DNA of 64,000 nt from Rallus limicola (GCA_022605955.1 JAKCOZ010000001.1:78356520-78420519), one strand, 5' to 3'. Shown: positions 48,170 through 61,327, counted from the stretch's first letter. Translations and numbers: made by a program. Notes: generated by a model not told the origin, from the sequence alone.

Positions 48170-48899
48170 GCATTCAGAAGGCAGCCCAAGGACTAAATGC
48201 AGGGGTCTCTCTGAGGCAGGGCTAAGCCACGCTGGCAGGATGGCACAGAGAAACCTGCATTGCTTGCTAGCATAAACAACTCGTAATGGCATTCATTGCC
48301 TTTCTACTCAGACAAACCGCATTTAATTACCGCGCGTCCAAGTTGCAGTAATCTGGATGCAGATAGATCTGGAGTAAATTGAAAGGAAATGGGTTTTACG
48401 TGACAGTGTAGAAAGGAAAAGCACATTAAGATAAAGATGATTAGGTAGATTGGAAGAACCTTGTAAAAGATAATTGCATTCAAAACAATAGCATATTCAG
48501 CAGGGGAATTTCTGTCAAGTGAAAGTTATGCCACTGTCACACTCAGGGAAGTGTCCACACCAGATCGACTCCTTCTTACTGTGCTCGAGTTTCCCTAGGA
48601 GCTGCAGCTTCTGGCTTTGACTGACACCAGCAAAGCCACATCTTGGAATCTCTGAATCTTGCAGCCAGTCTGGTATTTCTCCATGTCTCACATCCTCCTG
48701 GGAGACAACATATGCTTCCCTTTTCCACCCTTTACGTGTTTAGATTGCAAAAACTCTTGCCAGCAGCATAAGGACCTGACCTACCCAGCAAGAGGATTCG
48801 GAACTTGCCCAGTCCCACCCTGTCTCTGAAGCTGGGCAGTCCTGCCTAGCTCCATCCCACCATGAGAGATATATAGACCCTTGGCTAAGGTGGGTGCTA
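48170..48899. other. Unique DNA; part resembles a conserved non-coding element
   Basis: There is no open frame of interest. About 48296-48500 is AT-rich with intact homeodomain-like cores (TTTAATTACC) and CpGs kept in an AT-rich setting (ACCGCGCGTCC, TTTTACGTGACA). That texture is common in vertebrate conserved non-coding elements. Without an alignment this is only an impression. Confidence 0.25.
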
Positions 48900-51339
48900 A
48901 CTCAGTCACACGACGGCTACTCTGAGAAACAAAAACTCTCTCTTAGTTTTTGAGAGTAGTTGCATGGGGGCCTAATCACTGCTTCTAGCAGTGACATCTG
49001 AAGCAGATGGTGCTGAGCAGGGCTCTGCCCATCTGTAGTCAGCCAATTTGTTAAGGTGTTATGAGATCCATCCACCAAACTAGGAACCAGCTTTCAAGTG
49101 GTTCAACATCCCAGGCTGTTTTGATCCAGAACTGTGGGTTAGTCTCTGCTTTATAGCTGGTCACTGAGTTGTGAGAACAGAAACTCACTGAGTGAGAGCA
49201 TAAGGCTGCAGCCTTCAGCAAGTACTCAGAAGCAAGGAGGTCACTGTCATCCACTCCTGGAGTGGATGGTCTAGTATGATGTGAGTCTCCATACATGCTG
49301 TTCTTGCCTGCTTGTCTCAAAAGCCAGGTACTGATACAATTTGTCATGTAACAACATCCCCAACTGACATCCCTGCAGCACAGAACTTTGAATGAACACA
49401 TACAAAGAGCAGAAATATCCATTTAGTCTCTGGATTAGCTGGTCCAATAATGCTGAGCCTATTGTGTCTCAAGGTCTCTTTTGAGAGAGTGACAGGACTT
49501 CTGGCGAGCAGCAGTAAGTCTGCTTGTTGTGGCCATGTTACATCAACTGCCTCATCATGATTCTGCTTTCCCTGCCCGAGGCCCTTCCAAAAAAGATGCC
49601 TGCATCACTCCAGCTCCGTTTTTACTGGCATTGTGAAAAGTCACTCCTTATTTCTTCACTGTATGCATTTATCTGACAAGTCTGTTTGACAACAGTATTC
49701 CATAGCAGTGGGGGTAATCCCACTGTTTGCAACGTTGCCTGCTATCATAATAGCAAGTCCCATGTACCTGAATGACGTATTACTTGTTTCATCTTGGGTT
49801 TGTGTATATTAGAGTTCCTGGACTCTGATTCCCAGCATTTTTATCAGCAATTTTCTTGGTTTTCAGTTTCCTATTGACCACCTGACAACCCTTGATGTTG
49901 TGATACCACCTTGCACTGTAACAGTGCTGAGCACCCATCTGAAAATGGCTGTCCATCCTTCTCCAGTAAGTACTTCACTAGCCAATTCAATAGATCGGGG
50001 AGTACAGACATTTTGTTGTCTGGTATCGTGTCACATCCAAGAAAAATTGCTTTTGTGTACATGGAATCCCCCTGATTGACAACAGATGTTTTTTGAAAGG
50101 GTTCTTTATACCTTGTCAGAGCCTGCAGCCTTTACAGGGTGAGTTTTTGTTCCAGAGATTTGCTCGCTTCAGCCTCCATAATCCTTAGGCACAGTTGGTG
50201 CCCAACACCTCCGATTACTCATTTTGGGCATCTCGTGATTATATATGCCCATCTTCCGGTTGCACATTCAATGTGCTGTAACCTTGTTGCCATCATCCCT
50301 TTATCAGAGCCCATTATCTGTTGTGGAAATACCTGGGCTGGGGCCCAGTTGAAGTCCAGGCCTGACATAAGCAACACCTTCCTCAATGTCTACAAATTTG
50401 ATTACTCTAAGTTATACGTCTGGTGCTCGACCCTTGCTGCATTGTGATCTCCTTGTGGTTTCACACAGAGCCATACTTGTGTTCATATTTCACTTGAGGT
50501 GATCTTACAATTTCACTCATGGTAACCCTGCTATTTCTGTTACTTAGGTCTAGATATTTGACAACCTTCAACAGCTGCCTTGATGCCACTGGCCTTTGGA
50601 TGACAGCATGAAACACCTCTGGCTCTTCCCTTTGATTTTTTCCAGTTCCCAAATACCTTTGATGTATCCCTTTGAACATATTTTTCTTGCCTACCTGGCT
50701 GCATTAACTTCTCTTTCAAACACATGATTTCCATCATAAGAAACGGGTATTTTTCTTCAGCTGGAAACTCCAGCTTTTTCCAAAGTTGCTACAAGCCATC
50801 GGGCACCTGTTCTTCCCCGTATCAAAAATATGACCTCTGCAGACCTAAGTATCTTTATACCACCAGGCTTGCTACTGTTTTCCTGGGAGGGGTGTAAGAT
50901 GTGAAACACAGCCTGAATGACAGTCAATGAAAGGGATGTTTCCCAGAAAGCGGGCTGAACACATGCCAACGTGCACTCAGTTTTTCTGAACCCTCGTGCT
51001 GGAAGCCTGCTGATACATCAAGTTCACGTAATGAAGTGGGGGGGTGAGGGGGTGTCATAAAAAGTGTCTCCGATGGCCTGCAGTGAAAAATATTCCCTCT
51101 AGTTTATTTCAGATCAGCAACTAAAGGAAGAATTTTATGTATTTTACGTATGACAGTGAATATATCTACTTGATTAACTTTCACCTTGCTCAGTGACTCC
51201 TGAAACTGCAAGTCTGTCCAACTACACTTCTGGCCATCGCTGAAAAGCAAAAAGAAACTTTCCTGCATGTGCCTCTTTGCCATATTCCCAGCATCCATGT
51301 TCCACACTCTCCGTTCTGGTACCCAGCACCAGAGCAGTG
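48900..51339 (-). mobile_element. Probable degenerate internal region of a minus-strand LTR retroelement
   Basis: Minus-strand fragments of 60-125 codons follow one another, broken by stops and frame changes: 51104-51307, 50757-50969, 50461-50679, 49871-50062 and 49051-49422. They lie downstream, in minus-strand order, of the LTR-like sequence at about 51340-51967. This fits an old, inactivated element of endogenous-retrovirus type. I do not see a clear protease, reverse-transcriptase or integrase motif, so family and gene content are not assigned. The left boundary is arbitrary; no second LTR was found. Unrelated intergenic DNA is the alternative. Confidence 0.35.
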
Positions 51340-51967
51340 AAGCCTTGAAAAGTCAAAACCAAGACTCACTAACCAGGCTGGTTATGAAGCAGGTACGCTT
51401 TATTGCACGCGGTCAAGGACATTGCAAGGGAAGTGCAGCTCAGGACAGCACACACCTTTGCTCCGTAGGCATGGGTCACACACAGTGGTCATGCATGCCA
51501 GGGATGGACAGAAAACCTGGCTGTTAAGCTCTGAGAGAACTCACCTGGGTAAGTGCAAATGAGGTTTCCTCTGGTTTTCTTTGGAGGCTGGCAACCTGGC
51601 CAAACCGATGCGGTTTTTCAGGATACTGCAGAAGTCGTACCCCCCACAGCGGAGGCCCTTTCAAGCCACATTTCTAGTCACTGCTCCACAGAAGCACCAG
51701 CTCTTCTCAAAGAAAGGTGCTGTGAGTCAGTTTTAAGCTACAGATACGTGTTTCTTTTTCTCTAGTCTCCTTCCAAGAAACTGCTTTCAAATGGCTCCAG
51801 ATTAAACTCAGCTCCCCCAGCCCAAACCACCAGAGACATCCACCACGACAGCACTCAGCCTCCAGGGTCACATTTGGCTGGGTTGTAAGTGGCCGGGAAC
51901 AGACTCCTATAATAGAACCAGCCTTGTAGAAAGCATTGTCAAAAACTCAGTTTTCTTGTTTTCTACA
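51340..51967 (-). mobile_element. Candidate LTR (minus strand)
   Basis: Read on the minus strand, it starts TGTAGAAAACAAG (about 51967) and ends near GACTTTTCA (about 51346), giving TG...CA ends and about 620 bp. A polyadenylation hexamer (plus-strand TTTATT at 51399-51404) lies about 55 bp before the end, where an R/U5 boundary is expected. Just beyond the end, the minus strand reads TGGTGCTGGGTACCAGAAC, loosely like a primer-binding site. Target-site duplications could not be checked because the partner LTR is missing. The 3' end could shift by about 10 bp. Confidence 0.45.
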
Positions 51968-52256
51968 GCTAGCTGTTTGCAGAAAGCAAACAGAGGAGCT
52001 GAAAGCAACCACCTACTGATCTACCTGCAATGCTAAGGGCCCTCTTTCTGCTACATTCATTCTTCTGTCTTTGCAGCAAACCAGCTACAGCCACAGTCCC
52101 TTCTCCTTACGCCCTCTGCATACACCCACCAGAGCATTAATCTCTAGAAATCACCTCTTGTGGTTGCTTGATGGATGAATTCAGCAGAGGCACATCTTGC
52201 TAATATATCAATAGCACACTGCTAGGCTGGGCTCAAGGCGTCTGCTTTTAAACAAC

Positions 52257-52341
52257 AGACATGAGAGTGGCCATGCATTCCATGTGGGATAGACAGACAT
52301 GTGCAATAGACATGAGAGTGGTCGTGCACTCTATGTAGGAT
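52257..52341. repeat. Two-copy 51-bp tandem duplication
   Basis: AGACATGAGAGTGGCCATGC at 52257 recurs at 52308 with a few transitions (34 bp of clear match, period 51 bp). A second small duplication (GTGTAGCAAYGAGA) follows at about 52357 and 52385. It is probably a minor minisatellite seed. Confidence 0.8.
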
Positions 52342-52468
52342 CCCCTGTGAGAAGAGGTGTAGCAATGAGAAGGGGTTGCAGTGGTGTAGCAACGAGAGGG
52401 TGCTGCTCATGCAAATTTTCTACCAAAGATTAGTCCTGGCTTCGATACACAGAAGCAGGTTGCTCCTG

Positions 52469-52850
52469 AATCATAGAATGGTCTGGGTTGGAAGGGATCC
52501 CAAGGATCATAAAGTTCCAACCCCCTGACACAGGCAGGGCCACCAGCCTCCAGGTCTGGAGTTACACAAGGTTGCCCAGGGCCCCATCCAACCTTGAGCA
52601 CCTCCAGGGACAGGGCATCTGTTGCCTCTCTGGGCGGGCAGACACTTCCAGCACCTCACCACTCTCTCTGTAAAGAATTTCCCCCTAATATCTAATCTAA
52701 ACCTTCCCTCCTTTAGCTTTAGTCCATTCCCCCTTGTCCTGCCATTGCCTACCCTTTTAAAAAAGTTGATTCCCCTCCTGTTTATATGCTCCCTTCAGGT
52801 ACTGGAAGGTTGCAATAACGTCCTCCCACAGCCTTCTCTTCTCTAGACCA
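52469..52850 (-). mobile_element. CR1 LINE 3' end, 5'-truncated
   Basis: It starts AATCATAGAATGGTCTGGGT, as in the copy at 47831, and runs further, through CCCTTCAGGTACTGGAAGG and CAGCCTTCTCTTCTCTAGAC. The element is on the minus strand with its 3' end at the left. An extra GGGCGGGCAGACA-like insertion near 52633 distinguishes it from its relative. No coding region remains. Confidence 0.94.
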
Positions 52851-55800
52851 ATTGCTAGGATTCAAAAGGAAAGGGTCACAAAGGAGCAGTGCTGGCGGGC
52901 TCTAAGATCCCCACACCTTATTTAATACCACCCTGGAAAAGAATAACTGATGGCTGCTAGAACTGAACAACTCCTGCCTGAATGGAGCATGTACCTGCCC
53001 TGCTTGGAGTGGGAGATGCCCACCAAAGGAGGATTGCATCCATAAGGAAACAGCTCCACCTGTGTGAGTGAAATGAGATGCGAGACAGAAAGATTTCTAA
53101 AGCTGACACAAGCATGACCACCACTTGCACGCGTGGCTTTTTGTGCGTATTTATTTGCATTTCTATTGGCGTTTACAGGTCAGCTTCGTCTTGTTCACTC
53201 TTTTTGATCTGTTTAATTTTCTCTGGCTCCCTCTCTTTGAGTCAGCGGGAGTCAGGCCCCCCGGAGTTAGTCACCCGCACACGTGTCAATAAACTTGCTG
53301 GATTGGTAGGGGATGACGGCCACACTCGGTGGGATCTCTTGTGTGCCGCTGTGGAAAGCGAGGCAGAGCTGCTAACACGGCACTATAAATATCACTTGAA
53401 ATGACTGTTTCTGAAAATTTTGGCCAAGACCAGATCTTCTGGTTTGCAAACCTCTCTTCTCCCCTGCAACGACTGCTTTATTACTTTACTGTGTGTATTG
53501 CAACCTGGGTGCCAGTCGTTCTTATCGTGAAGACTCCTTCAGCGGTCCTGCGACAATGACTTGTGCGCTGCCTGCTCAATGGAAAAGAGTCGGTGAATCT
53601 CCTCTTTTTTTTCACTCGCCAAAGACTCCCCCCGCCTTCCCTTCCACCATTACATTTCTGGGAGCTCTTTTCCTCCTTTTTATTTTAGTCCTGGGTGTCC
53701 CCTGAGCTCCATGATTGCATTTAAAACAGACACGACGACATTATGAAGCATTAAACTAATGGCATTTGAGACCATTTTTCTCCCGTAAACCATTACGACG
53801 TCTCCTGAACGGCTGGCAGAGGGCTGAACACCAGCACCGCCAAGCAGGGCCGCATCCCTCTCTGCTGCTCAGTGCCCACTCTGGGATTTGAGGTGCTATC
53901 TCTCGTGCTGCTCTTGCTGTAACAGTCCCCGAGAAAGCTGTTTTGTTCTTCAGATGAGTTGTTTGGCACGACCATAATGACAAATGCGTGAATGGGGGTT
54001 TAACCATGAATTGCAAAGTACCCATCAAATCCCTGAGGTGGAGAGGAATATTTCTTCCTTCACACTCTTTTGATGTATAGTTAATTCCATGAATCTGGAA
54101 CTGTTACCATGGGCAAACACGGCGAAAATTGACTTCCTAAGCCATCCCTGGCCCCTCCACATATGTCGCTCGCTCTAGCCCCATACCGTGCTCTGTCTGT
54201 ACACACAGAAATACATAATCAGTGCTGGCTTAGGCTCTTTTTTGACAATCTAGCTTTATAAAATGTTAGAGGGATAGAAAGGAATGTAGCATCCTTCAGG
54301 CCTGATGCAGCTTTTTTAAAAAGAAGAAGAAAAAAACTTATTTTATATTGGTTGTTCTTTCTCTTGCCTGAATAAAAGCTTTAGCACAGCTTGAAAGGGT
54401 TGCATGTGCTGAAATGTAGCCCAAGGATATGTGTTATTATCCATCCCCTCTTGACCAGCAGGGTCTCGGCTCTCTCTCCCTTTCAGCCTTTTGTTTGAAC
54501 AGATGGGATTGGGGAACGAAGGGAAAGAAAGGCAGTCTGTTCTCATTAACTCTCCCAGTACACAAACACAAACCTGAGCACAGGGGACCTACGGAACAGG
54601 ACTGCTTCCACTCCATACACATCCACTGAGACCATATGTACCCGCACACAAAGGCAGACAGAAGACCTACGTTGAGCCAGCTACTAGACATTTACCAAGG
54701 ATGACTCCTCACCAACTAATTAAAAAAGAAAAAAAAAAAAAAAAAACCCACATTTTTTCCCCAAAAGCCCTCATAGGTCATCTCCTTTTTATTCAGCTGC
54801 ACAATTTTAAAAAAACAAAACAAAACCCAACAACCTTCAACTGCAGTGGTGTTGAGGCTGTTTTAAAAGAAAGATTGTCATCAAATCAACCTAAAACCTG
54901 AGCTGGGAGTGTTTGTTGTGTCTTGGTCTGATGTGAGCCATGTGAAGAGGTTTCAGGCTGAAGCTGCCAGATGCGGGACAAGATTCATCTCACAGCCTCC
55001 TGGCAAGGGACAAGGCTGATTCTTCTGGAAAAGGTGCTCAAAAACCTGCTGTCAGCCATGATGGACTACCTGACCTTTGATAACATCTCTTCACAAACTC
55101 TATGGCTGTGGTAGGCTGAGACCCTTCTTCTCTTTCCATCATGGCTCTTGCATATTCTTCCACATTTACTGATAGAGCTCTTGGGAGTACCATTTCAGCA
55201 AATATTTGATTCTTTTTTTTAAAATTGTACATGGTTGCTGGCCTCAGCAATTTCCTGTGGTAGTGAATGCATGCATGGGCAGCTTGTGGGGAAACATATT
55301 CTAGCAGAACTTCGCTATTCACTTTGGAGAAGGACGAGCAGTTCCTTAGGTGAACAACCTGGTGGCTCACCATCCTGTGGCAGCTGAGCGGAGGTGACCG
55401 CCTGCAGCCCATGACAAATCCAAAGCCACTTGAACTAGCTTGGCTTGTGAAGATGTGGAGGTTGGGTGGATTCCTCAGCACCATACCATACACCACACAT
55501 CCATTACAGGTGCAGATGACACACAGATGGCTACTACAGCATGGCTGGTACACGGCAATTTATTAAGCCGCCATCCCACAGCCACACATGGGGCTCAGAC
55601 CAGACTTTGAGCTATAGGCCATGGCAGAGTGAGTCTCTACCCGAGCACAGCAAGCTCCTCCAGATACAGAGCTTCTCATGCTTGCACTCCCAAGTGGTGA
55701 CCTTCAGAACACTGTGGAAAGGATTTTTGGTCAACTCTGGTCTTGCCATCTCCTCCTTCCTCTCCAGGTCATCTCTGGATCCATTTGTGCTCACCCGCCC

Positions 55801-58800
55801 TCCCCAGCCCTAACAGGGTCAGGCCTGAAGGGGAGATGTACCAGACCTCTGCAGCTGCCTAACACGGAGACCCCAGATCAGAAGGACAACTGACACTTGG
55901 CAGCTCTGAAACAAGGGCTAGTGAAAATGAGGAACCAATTCCCCAAATAGGCTTCTTGGTTAAAGACCCTGACTGATCGCTGTATTTCATCATACTTCCC
56001 CAGGAGCCTTGCTATACCCTAACGAATATCATGTCTTTATTTAGCTGTCAGGTAAGAGGGTGACTGAAGCTCGTGAGTGGTTCTCCTCCAGCCATAGTAG
56101 ACTGCTGGGAGCTGGAGACATGGCAGGCTCTTTCCTCAAGTCTATAAGAAAACATCCATGTATTATGTCCAGCATCAGGTAGATCTATATTTCATTATAG
56201 CCCCGGGCATTTGACATGTAGTCTCAAGAAAAGAGAGCTGTCATTTTTTCCCCAGGTATTGCAGGCTTAGGGAACGCAGACCAGAAAATGAAGTGGTTCT
56301 CCCCGCAGGGCTGTTTGCAGAAAGATCACAGGGGGGCCAAGGTGGAGAAGCATTAGTGCCTCTGTTCGCAGGCTCTCATGTGCTCTCTGGGCATGCATAG
56401 GCAGGTTTCCATAGCCACACACCTCCTTTGAACATCACCGCACTGACACGTGAACTTCAGGGTATTACCAGCAGATGAGTGCCTGGTAAGGCACCCTGTG
56501 CCACCTCTTTTCCATGCATAGTTGCCCAGTTTCCACAGATAAAAGCAACGGGAGGAGAGCCCAAATGCAGCCCCATGATATCCAGCCATGGAATGGCACA
56601 GAGTAAGCTAATGGCTCCTAAGTGGGTTTGCAGGCAGTGAGTCCAGGTTGCACATGAGTGATACTATGACCATGGAGGCCCCCACGCTAGGTCCACGGCA
56701 AGTGGAAGGAGTCAGGGCCAGGACACATGGCTTGGTACAAAATGTTGTCCAGGAGAAACCCCCATCTGCCTCTGCAGCATACAGTGCTCCCAGCCCAGGA
56801 CTGGGGCTGCAGCATACCAGTACTGGGGGCTGAGTGGTGACCATACTCAGAGCCATCAAGCTGCCCTGCGGCAGCCCAAAGCACAGTGCAGAAGCATGCA
56901 GGAGGGCCACCAGAGCCAGGTTCACCCAGTTAGCCAAAGGGTAGCCAAAAGGTAGCACTGGCTCAGCCTTGAGCTCCGTGCAGGTCCTTACAGGGTCCCT
57001 GCACAGGAGACATACTGCGAGAGGGTCCCGTTCCTGGGGGTACCCTATGCCACAGATGAAGGAGAGGTCAGTGTGCCTCACTAGCACCTGCAATTAGCAA
57101 CGTTCACCCCAAGGTCTGCTCACACCTCTCTCACCACTTCAGACAGTCAATGGTTAGCAAAAGAGAGCAAACCATCAACCACCATTTTCAACAGCCTGTA
57201 AGAACAACATTGTTATCTCTAGGCTAATGCCCATTAGCACATCTTCATGGCACCAGCAAGAGAAAATAGAGCCTGCTCTTAAAAACCCAGTCAGCCAGCC
57301 AAGGAACACAGGTCCCTCCAAACTTCTCAAAGAAAAGCACTTGAAGCTTGGGCTCGGCAAACATGGCATGGCTCAGCAGCTTTCACTCTTTGCAGGGAGG
57401 GATGGCGATACTTTCAGCCTGATCATTACAACTTGTTTATGTGGAAAGAAAATGTTGAAACCTGTACTATCCAGAAAATCAAAACTTAACAGTCAGAAGG
57501 TGACCAAAGTCAGCTGAGCCTATGAGTATCAAGGTTCCTTAGTTCTCCTCTGCCTTTTTGGCAGACACAGTTCTACCTGTTCAACCTTTGCTTTCACTCC
57601 ATACCAGAAAAGCAGCCTGGAATTTAAAGTCTCATGTCTAACAAAAGAACTTTTGCAAAGAAACAAGTTTTGGATCAATGAAAATATCATGCTTCACTTT
57701 TAAAAGGAAAAACAAAAGGCTAAGTGACAGGCTGTTTGAAAATGAAATGTAACAGACCACTTCAGTAACTTGGAGATGTTCCACCTTTAAATTGGGAAGT
57801 GCCTGTGTACAATCAAAAGGAGCTCGAAGTGCTGCTGCACAGACAGCAATTGGCTTGGGCTGCATGTTGTCCTGATTCAGTTGTGCTCTGTCATAGGAAG
57901 ACTGTCCACACTCCTCTCCGTGTGCATTTCCAAGATGTCCCAAAGCTATAAAGCTAAGCCTGAGAAGTAGAGTGTGATCCTATTCGTGGATACAATACCT
58001 TTTCCCTACGCAGCTGCTACTAGCCAAGCGTGGAAGCAGGATGCTGAAGGACAGCTCTTTGGTCCAATAAAGTTGTCACAAAATTGCACATGATGTTTTG
58101 CCCTGTCATGTACAAGAGAGTCTCCTTTTCAGACCATCTGTGCCTCAAAGCACAGGATAGAGCTGTGCTGCTGGAGCGTGGAGTGCTACAGGAGAGATCA
58201 GCTTGTGCCAGGCTGTGTCCTGGTGCGACCAGACAACTGCTGCTTGAGCTCCATGCTATGACATTTTCTTGGGCTGGCAGCTGCCAGCAGCTGGATGTGT
58301 CTGGCTGTACCCCAGCTCTCACATTGCTTCAGACGCCAGGAACAGAACACAGACAAACACAGAGGGTATGACCGATGGTGCTCAGGGGGGCAAATCCCAA
58401 ATGTAAGCCAGCAGTGGGGAGGCACCAGTGCCACCAGGAGGCCTCCTTGGGCCTGTATGATCTGTCAGTGTGAACAGACCTGTCTGCACCCAGCTGAAAA
58501 GGACCGAGGTGTTACAAGTGGAGGCTGAGCAGAGTGCCTTCCCTGCTAATAATACCGTCCCTGTACTGGGCTACACTGGGATAGGAAGACAGATCAAGAG
58601 AAGTTATTATTTCAATCTGATCAGCACTGGTGAGGCTCTGCCTAGATAGACAGATGTGTCTGGAGCACCCATGTTCCTGAGAGAAGTTAAAAAGCTCAGG
58701 AGTATGAACCGAGATGGCGAGAGGCTTGGAGCACATAACCCATGGGAAAAAGTTATAGGAGATGGGCTTGTCCTGTGGTGAAGAAAGACAACTGGGCACA

Positions 58801-61079
58801 ATAATAGCAGCCTACACTTATTTCAAAGTGAGCTCCAAAGACAGTGCAGCCAAAACATCATACAGGCTGAGGAGGTGATGTGGAGATGCTGGAGGAAGAG
58901 TTCCACGCGACAAGCTCCTAAAATCAGGCGGAGCCATTCAGGATGCAGAGCCGCTGCAGGCAGAATGTGACTGCCCTCCCTACTAAGTTTTCCTGGGATC
59001 AATAGCCAGAGGTCTGAGTTCAAGACAAGGGTCAAGTGTTTTCACTGAGCTTCAGAAGTTGAGAAAACTCCTCTGTGAAACAGAGGCTGCTCCATAAATA
59101 TCTCAGCTGTGCAGGGATGCTTTTAACTCAGTCCTGGCTCCAGTTGTGCATTATTTCTTCCCATTTCCCTGCATAATTACCCTCCAAACGAATGTGCCAC
59201 CGTGACCATCCTAATCCATTGACAGTGTTTAAACTTGGATCACAGCTTGCATCACAAAGGGGCTGGAGACAGCAAGTAAACCACCATATGTTAATTAGCT
59301 TTGAAAACTGCACAAGTCCAAAGCCAAAACTTCCCCTCCTCTGAACTTTGCAGAACTGCTGATATGGATGGAGATCTGAATCTTGTGTCTGGCTGATCCA
59401 AGCGCTCCTAAGTGGCAATACCCTATTGATGGGGGAGGATGGTCTGGCTGCTGGACTGCAACTGCTAGCTGCTGCCAGTTCCCAGTGCTTCAGCTGTGCC
59501 CAGCCTGCCACTCGCTCAATTGCACTGAAATAGTTGGGATGTTCAACCTAAATGGACCTTCAGATTTGTTGCCTGAACCAGTTTTTGCCTGACAACTCAC
59601 TCTTGCTCCCAGTTACATGGAAAATCAAGGCACTCAGCGTAGTTATGGCATGGACTGGCACAGACTGGGGCTTATGTGCCAAGCTGCAAAAGGGGAAAAT
59701 GGGCAAGGAGATCTACCTGAAGATGAGCTCCACCTTACTCCTTTCTCCAGGGCACAACTCCATGTCCTCAGTAATCACAAGAGTGCAAATGCCTAGCAGC
59801 TGCCTCTGTGCGTTTGCACTCAAGTCTTGTGTATGGAAGCAACTCAGGGTCCTCAAGAACAAGCTGGTCATTTGGTCTCAGACGGTTGGGTGCACAGGGA
59901 GGGCAGCAGAGAGAACAAGCAGCCCATCTTGCAATCCAAAATGAAGTAAGAGGGCTCAGCAGTGGCAGGAGGAGCAGCAGCCCCTCCGTGCTGTCTGGAC
60001 TATTTCCCAGAAGGGATGACAAGGCCTGTGTAATCAGGCTCAGCTGGTAATCAGGCAAAGTCCAAACTAGCATAAAGACTAAATTATCCCTTAGTCCTTC
60101 CAGCTCAGGGGAAAGGATATTGATAGGGGAGGCGAGAACGGCTGCTGGACTGCAGCTGCCAGCAGCAGCCGATGCAGACAGAGACACATCTTTCCACCTA
60201 ACCTGCCTCTTGCCCCATTGTCATTCAAATAGCCAGCGCCTGGCGTGCAAAGGGCACATGCAAATCCCGAGCCACACACCAGCATAGCTGCGGGCACCCT
60301 GCAGCCCTCAGGGGGGAAATAAGCCATCTGCGCCTTCCAGCGCTCACAGAGAGCAGCCTGAAGACCCTGCAGCTCGCTTGCTCCTGCGGTTCACCCCGGT
60401 GAACAAAAAGGAGGAGTCTACAAAAAGGAGGAGTGATGCCAGGCATGAAACGGGCCCAGCAGACTAGGCTAAACCTGTGTCCAACTGGCTGAGTAACCTT
60501 GGTTTCATCAGTGCTGGAAGAGTGCGCAATATCCCACCGTGGGAAAGGAAAGGGTCTGCTGTATTCAACCTTGGGAAGCAGGGCTTATCGCACCTTTAAA
60601 CCCCAGCAGACTCATCCCCACCTGTTTGAAAACTGAGGCCCTCAAAGTTACATGATCATCTTTAAATCACAAGATTTACACTTAAAAAAAATAAATAAAT
60701 GGATCTTTGTGTGCGGTTTTGACTGGGAAGGGGCGAGCTTTTTTACACTCTTGTTTGCAAACCTTTAAAACCATGCCACGGATCATGACTTCAAGCTGCC
60801 CTCTGCAGACACTGGGGCTAGAAGCAAGCCCAGGGTTTTGAAAATGGGAAGCTGCGATCTGGACCTCCAAGGTCCTTCAACTCCCAGCCACTCCTTCCTG
60901 CATTGCAGCCACTCTGCTGGCTGTGCAAACACCGGCTGTGGGGACTATGCCGGAGGCCAGGCTTCTGAAAAAATCCTGGCTACGCTATCACCCAACAAAA
61001 CAAAGGGAAGGTCCTTCCTGAACCAGGCCAGTCCTCCCACTCAGACCGTGGTTTCGCCCCATGAGAGACTGCCAAGCCA
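52851..61079. other. Intergenic/intronic DNA, no recognised gene
   Basis: I could not find exon structure, RNA genes or a recognisable transposon. The longest minus frames are 171 codons at 55038-55553 and 161 codons at 56608-57093. Neither contains a domain I recognise. The first ends in plausible-looking sequence and sits beside a minus-strand AATAAA (plus TTTATT at about 55559), so it could be a retroelement remnant. The stretch 53490-54020 keeps several CpGs in otherwise AT-rich DNA. A poly(A) run lies at 54722-54746. Confidence 0.5.
54722..54746. repeat. Poly(A) tract
   Basis: About 25 bases of A with one G. It could be the tail of an unrecognised retroposed copy, but the upstream 50 bp show no known element. 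Confidence 0.9.
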
Positions 61080-61293
61080 GCAGCTGCCACACAAATGGCA
61101 TCGACGGGCCAGGCAGCTCGGGGCGGGCACGGCAGGTGAGAAAGAAAACGTCATGGCACACGGCCGCTTCTTCCAGCTCCGGGTTTAACTGCTGGCCCTC
61201 GTCGCACCTGAACAGCCGCCGGTGCCGGGGCGCCGGGCGGGCAGCGCCGGGGGACCAGGCCGGGCTGTCCCGGGGGGCCAGTAGGGTAATGCC

Positions 61294-61311
61294 GGGGGGG
61301 GGGGGGGGGGG
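61294..61311. repeat. G18 homopolymer
   Basis: Eighteen consecutive Gs inside the CpG island. Length calls for such runs are unreliable in any sequencing technology, so the true number may differ. Confidence 0.9.
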
Positions 61312-61327
61312 CGGGCCGGGCCTGCTG

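Noticed and set aside
48781..48850. 5S rRNA-like or tRNA-like sequence
   Set aside because: Only short resemblance (GTCTCTGAAGCTGGGCAG); no internal promoter boxes or foldable cloverleaf could be made out.
55038..55553. 171-codon minus-strand gene, with a nearby minus-strand AATAAA at about 55559
   Set aside because: I recognise no domain, splice context or family. The polyadenylation hexamer lies upstream of the frame, not downstream. It is possibly a retroelement remnant, but not enough to call.
56608..57093. 161-codon minus-strand open frame
   Set aside because: No known motif or supporting context; comparable frames occur by chance in this base composition.
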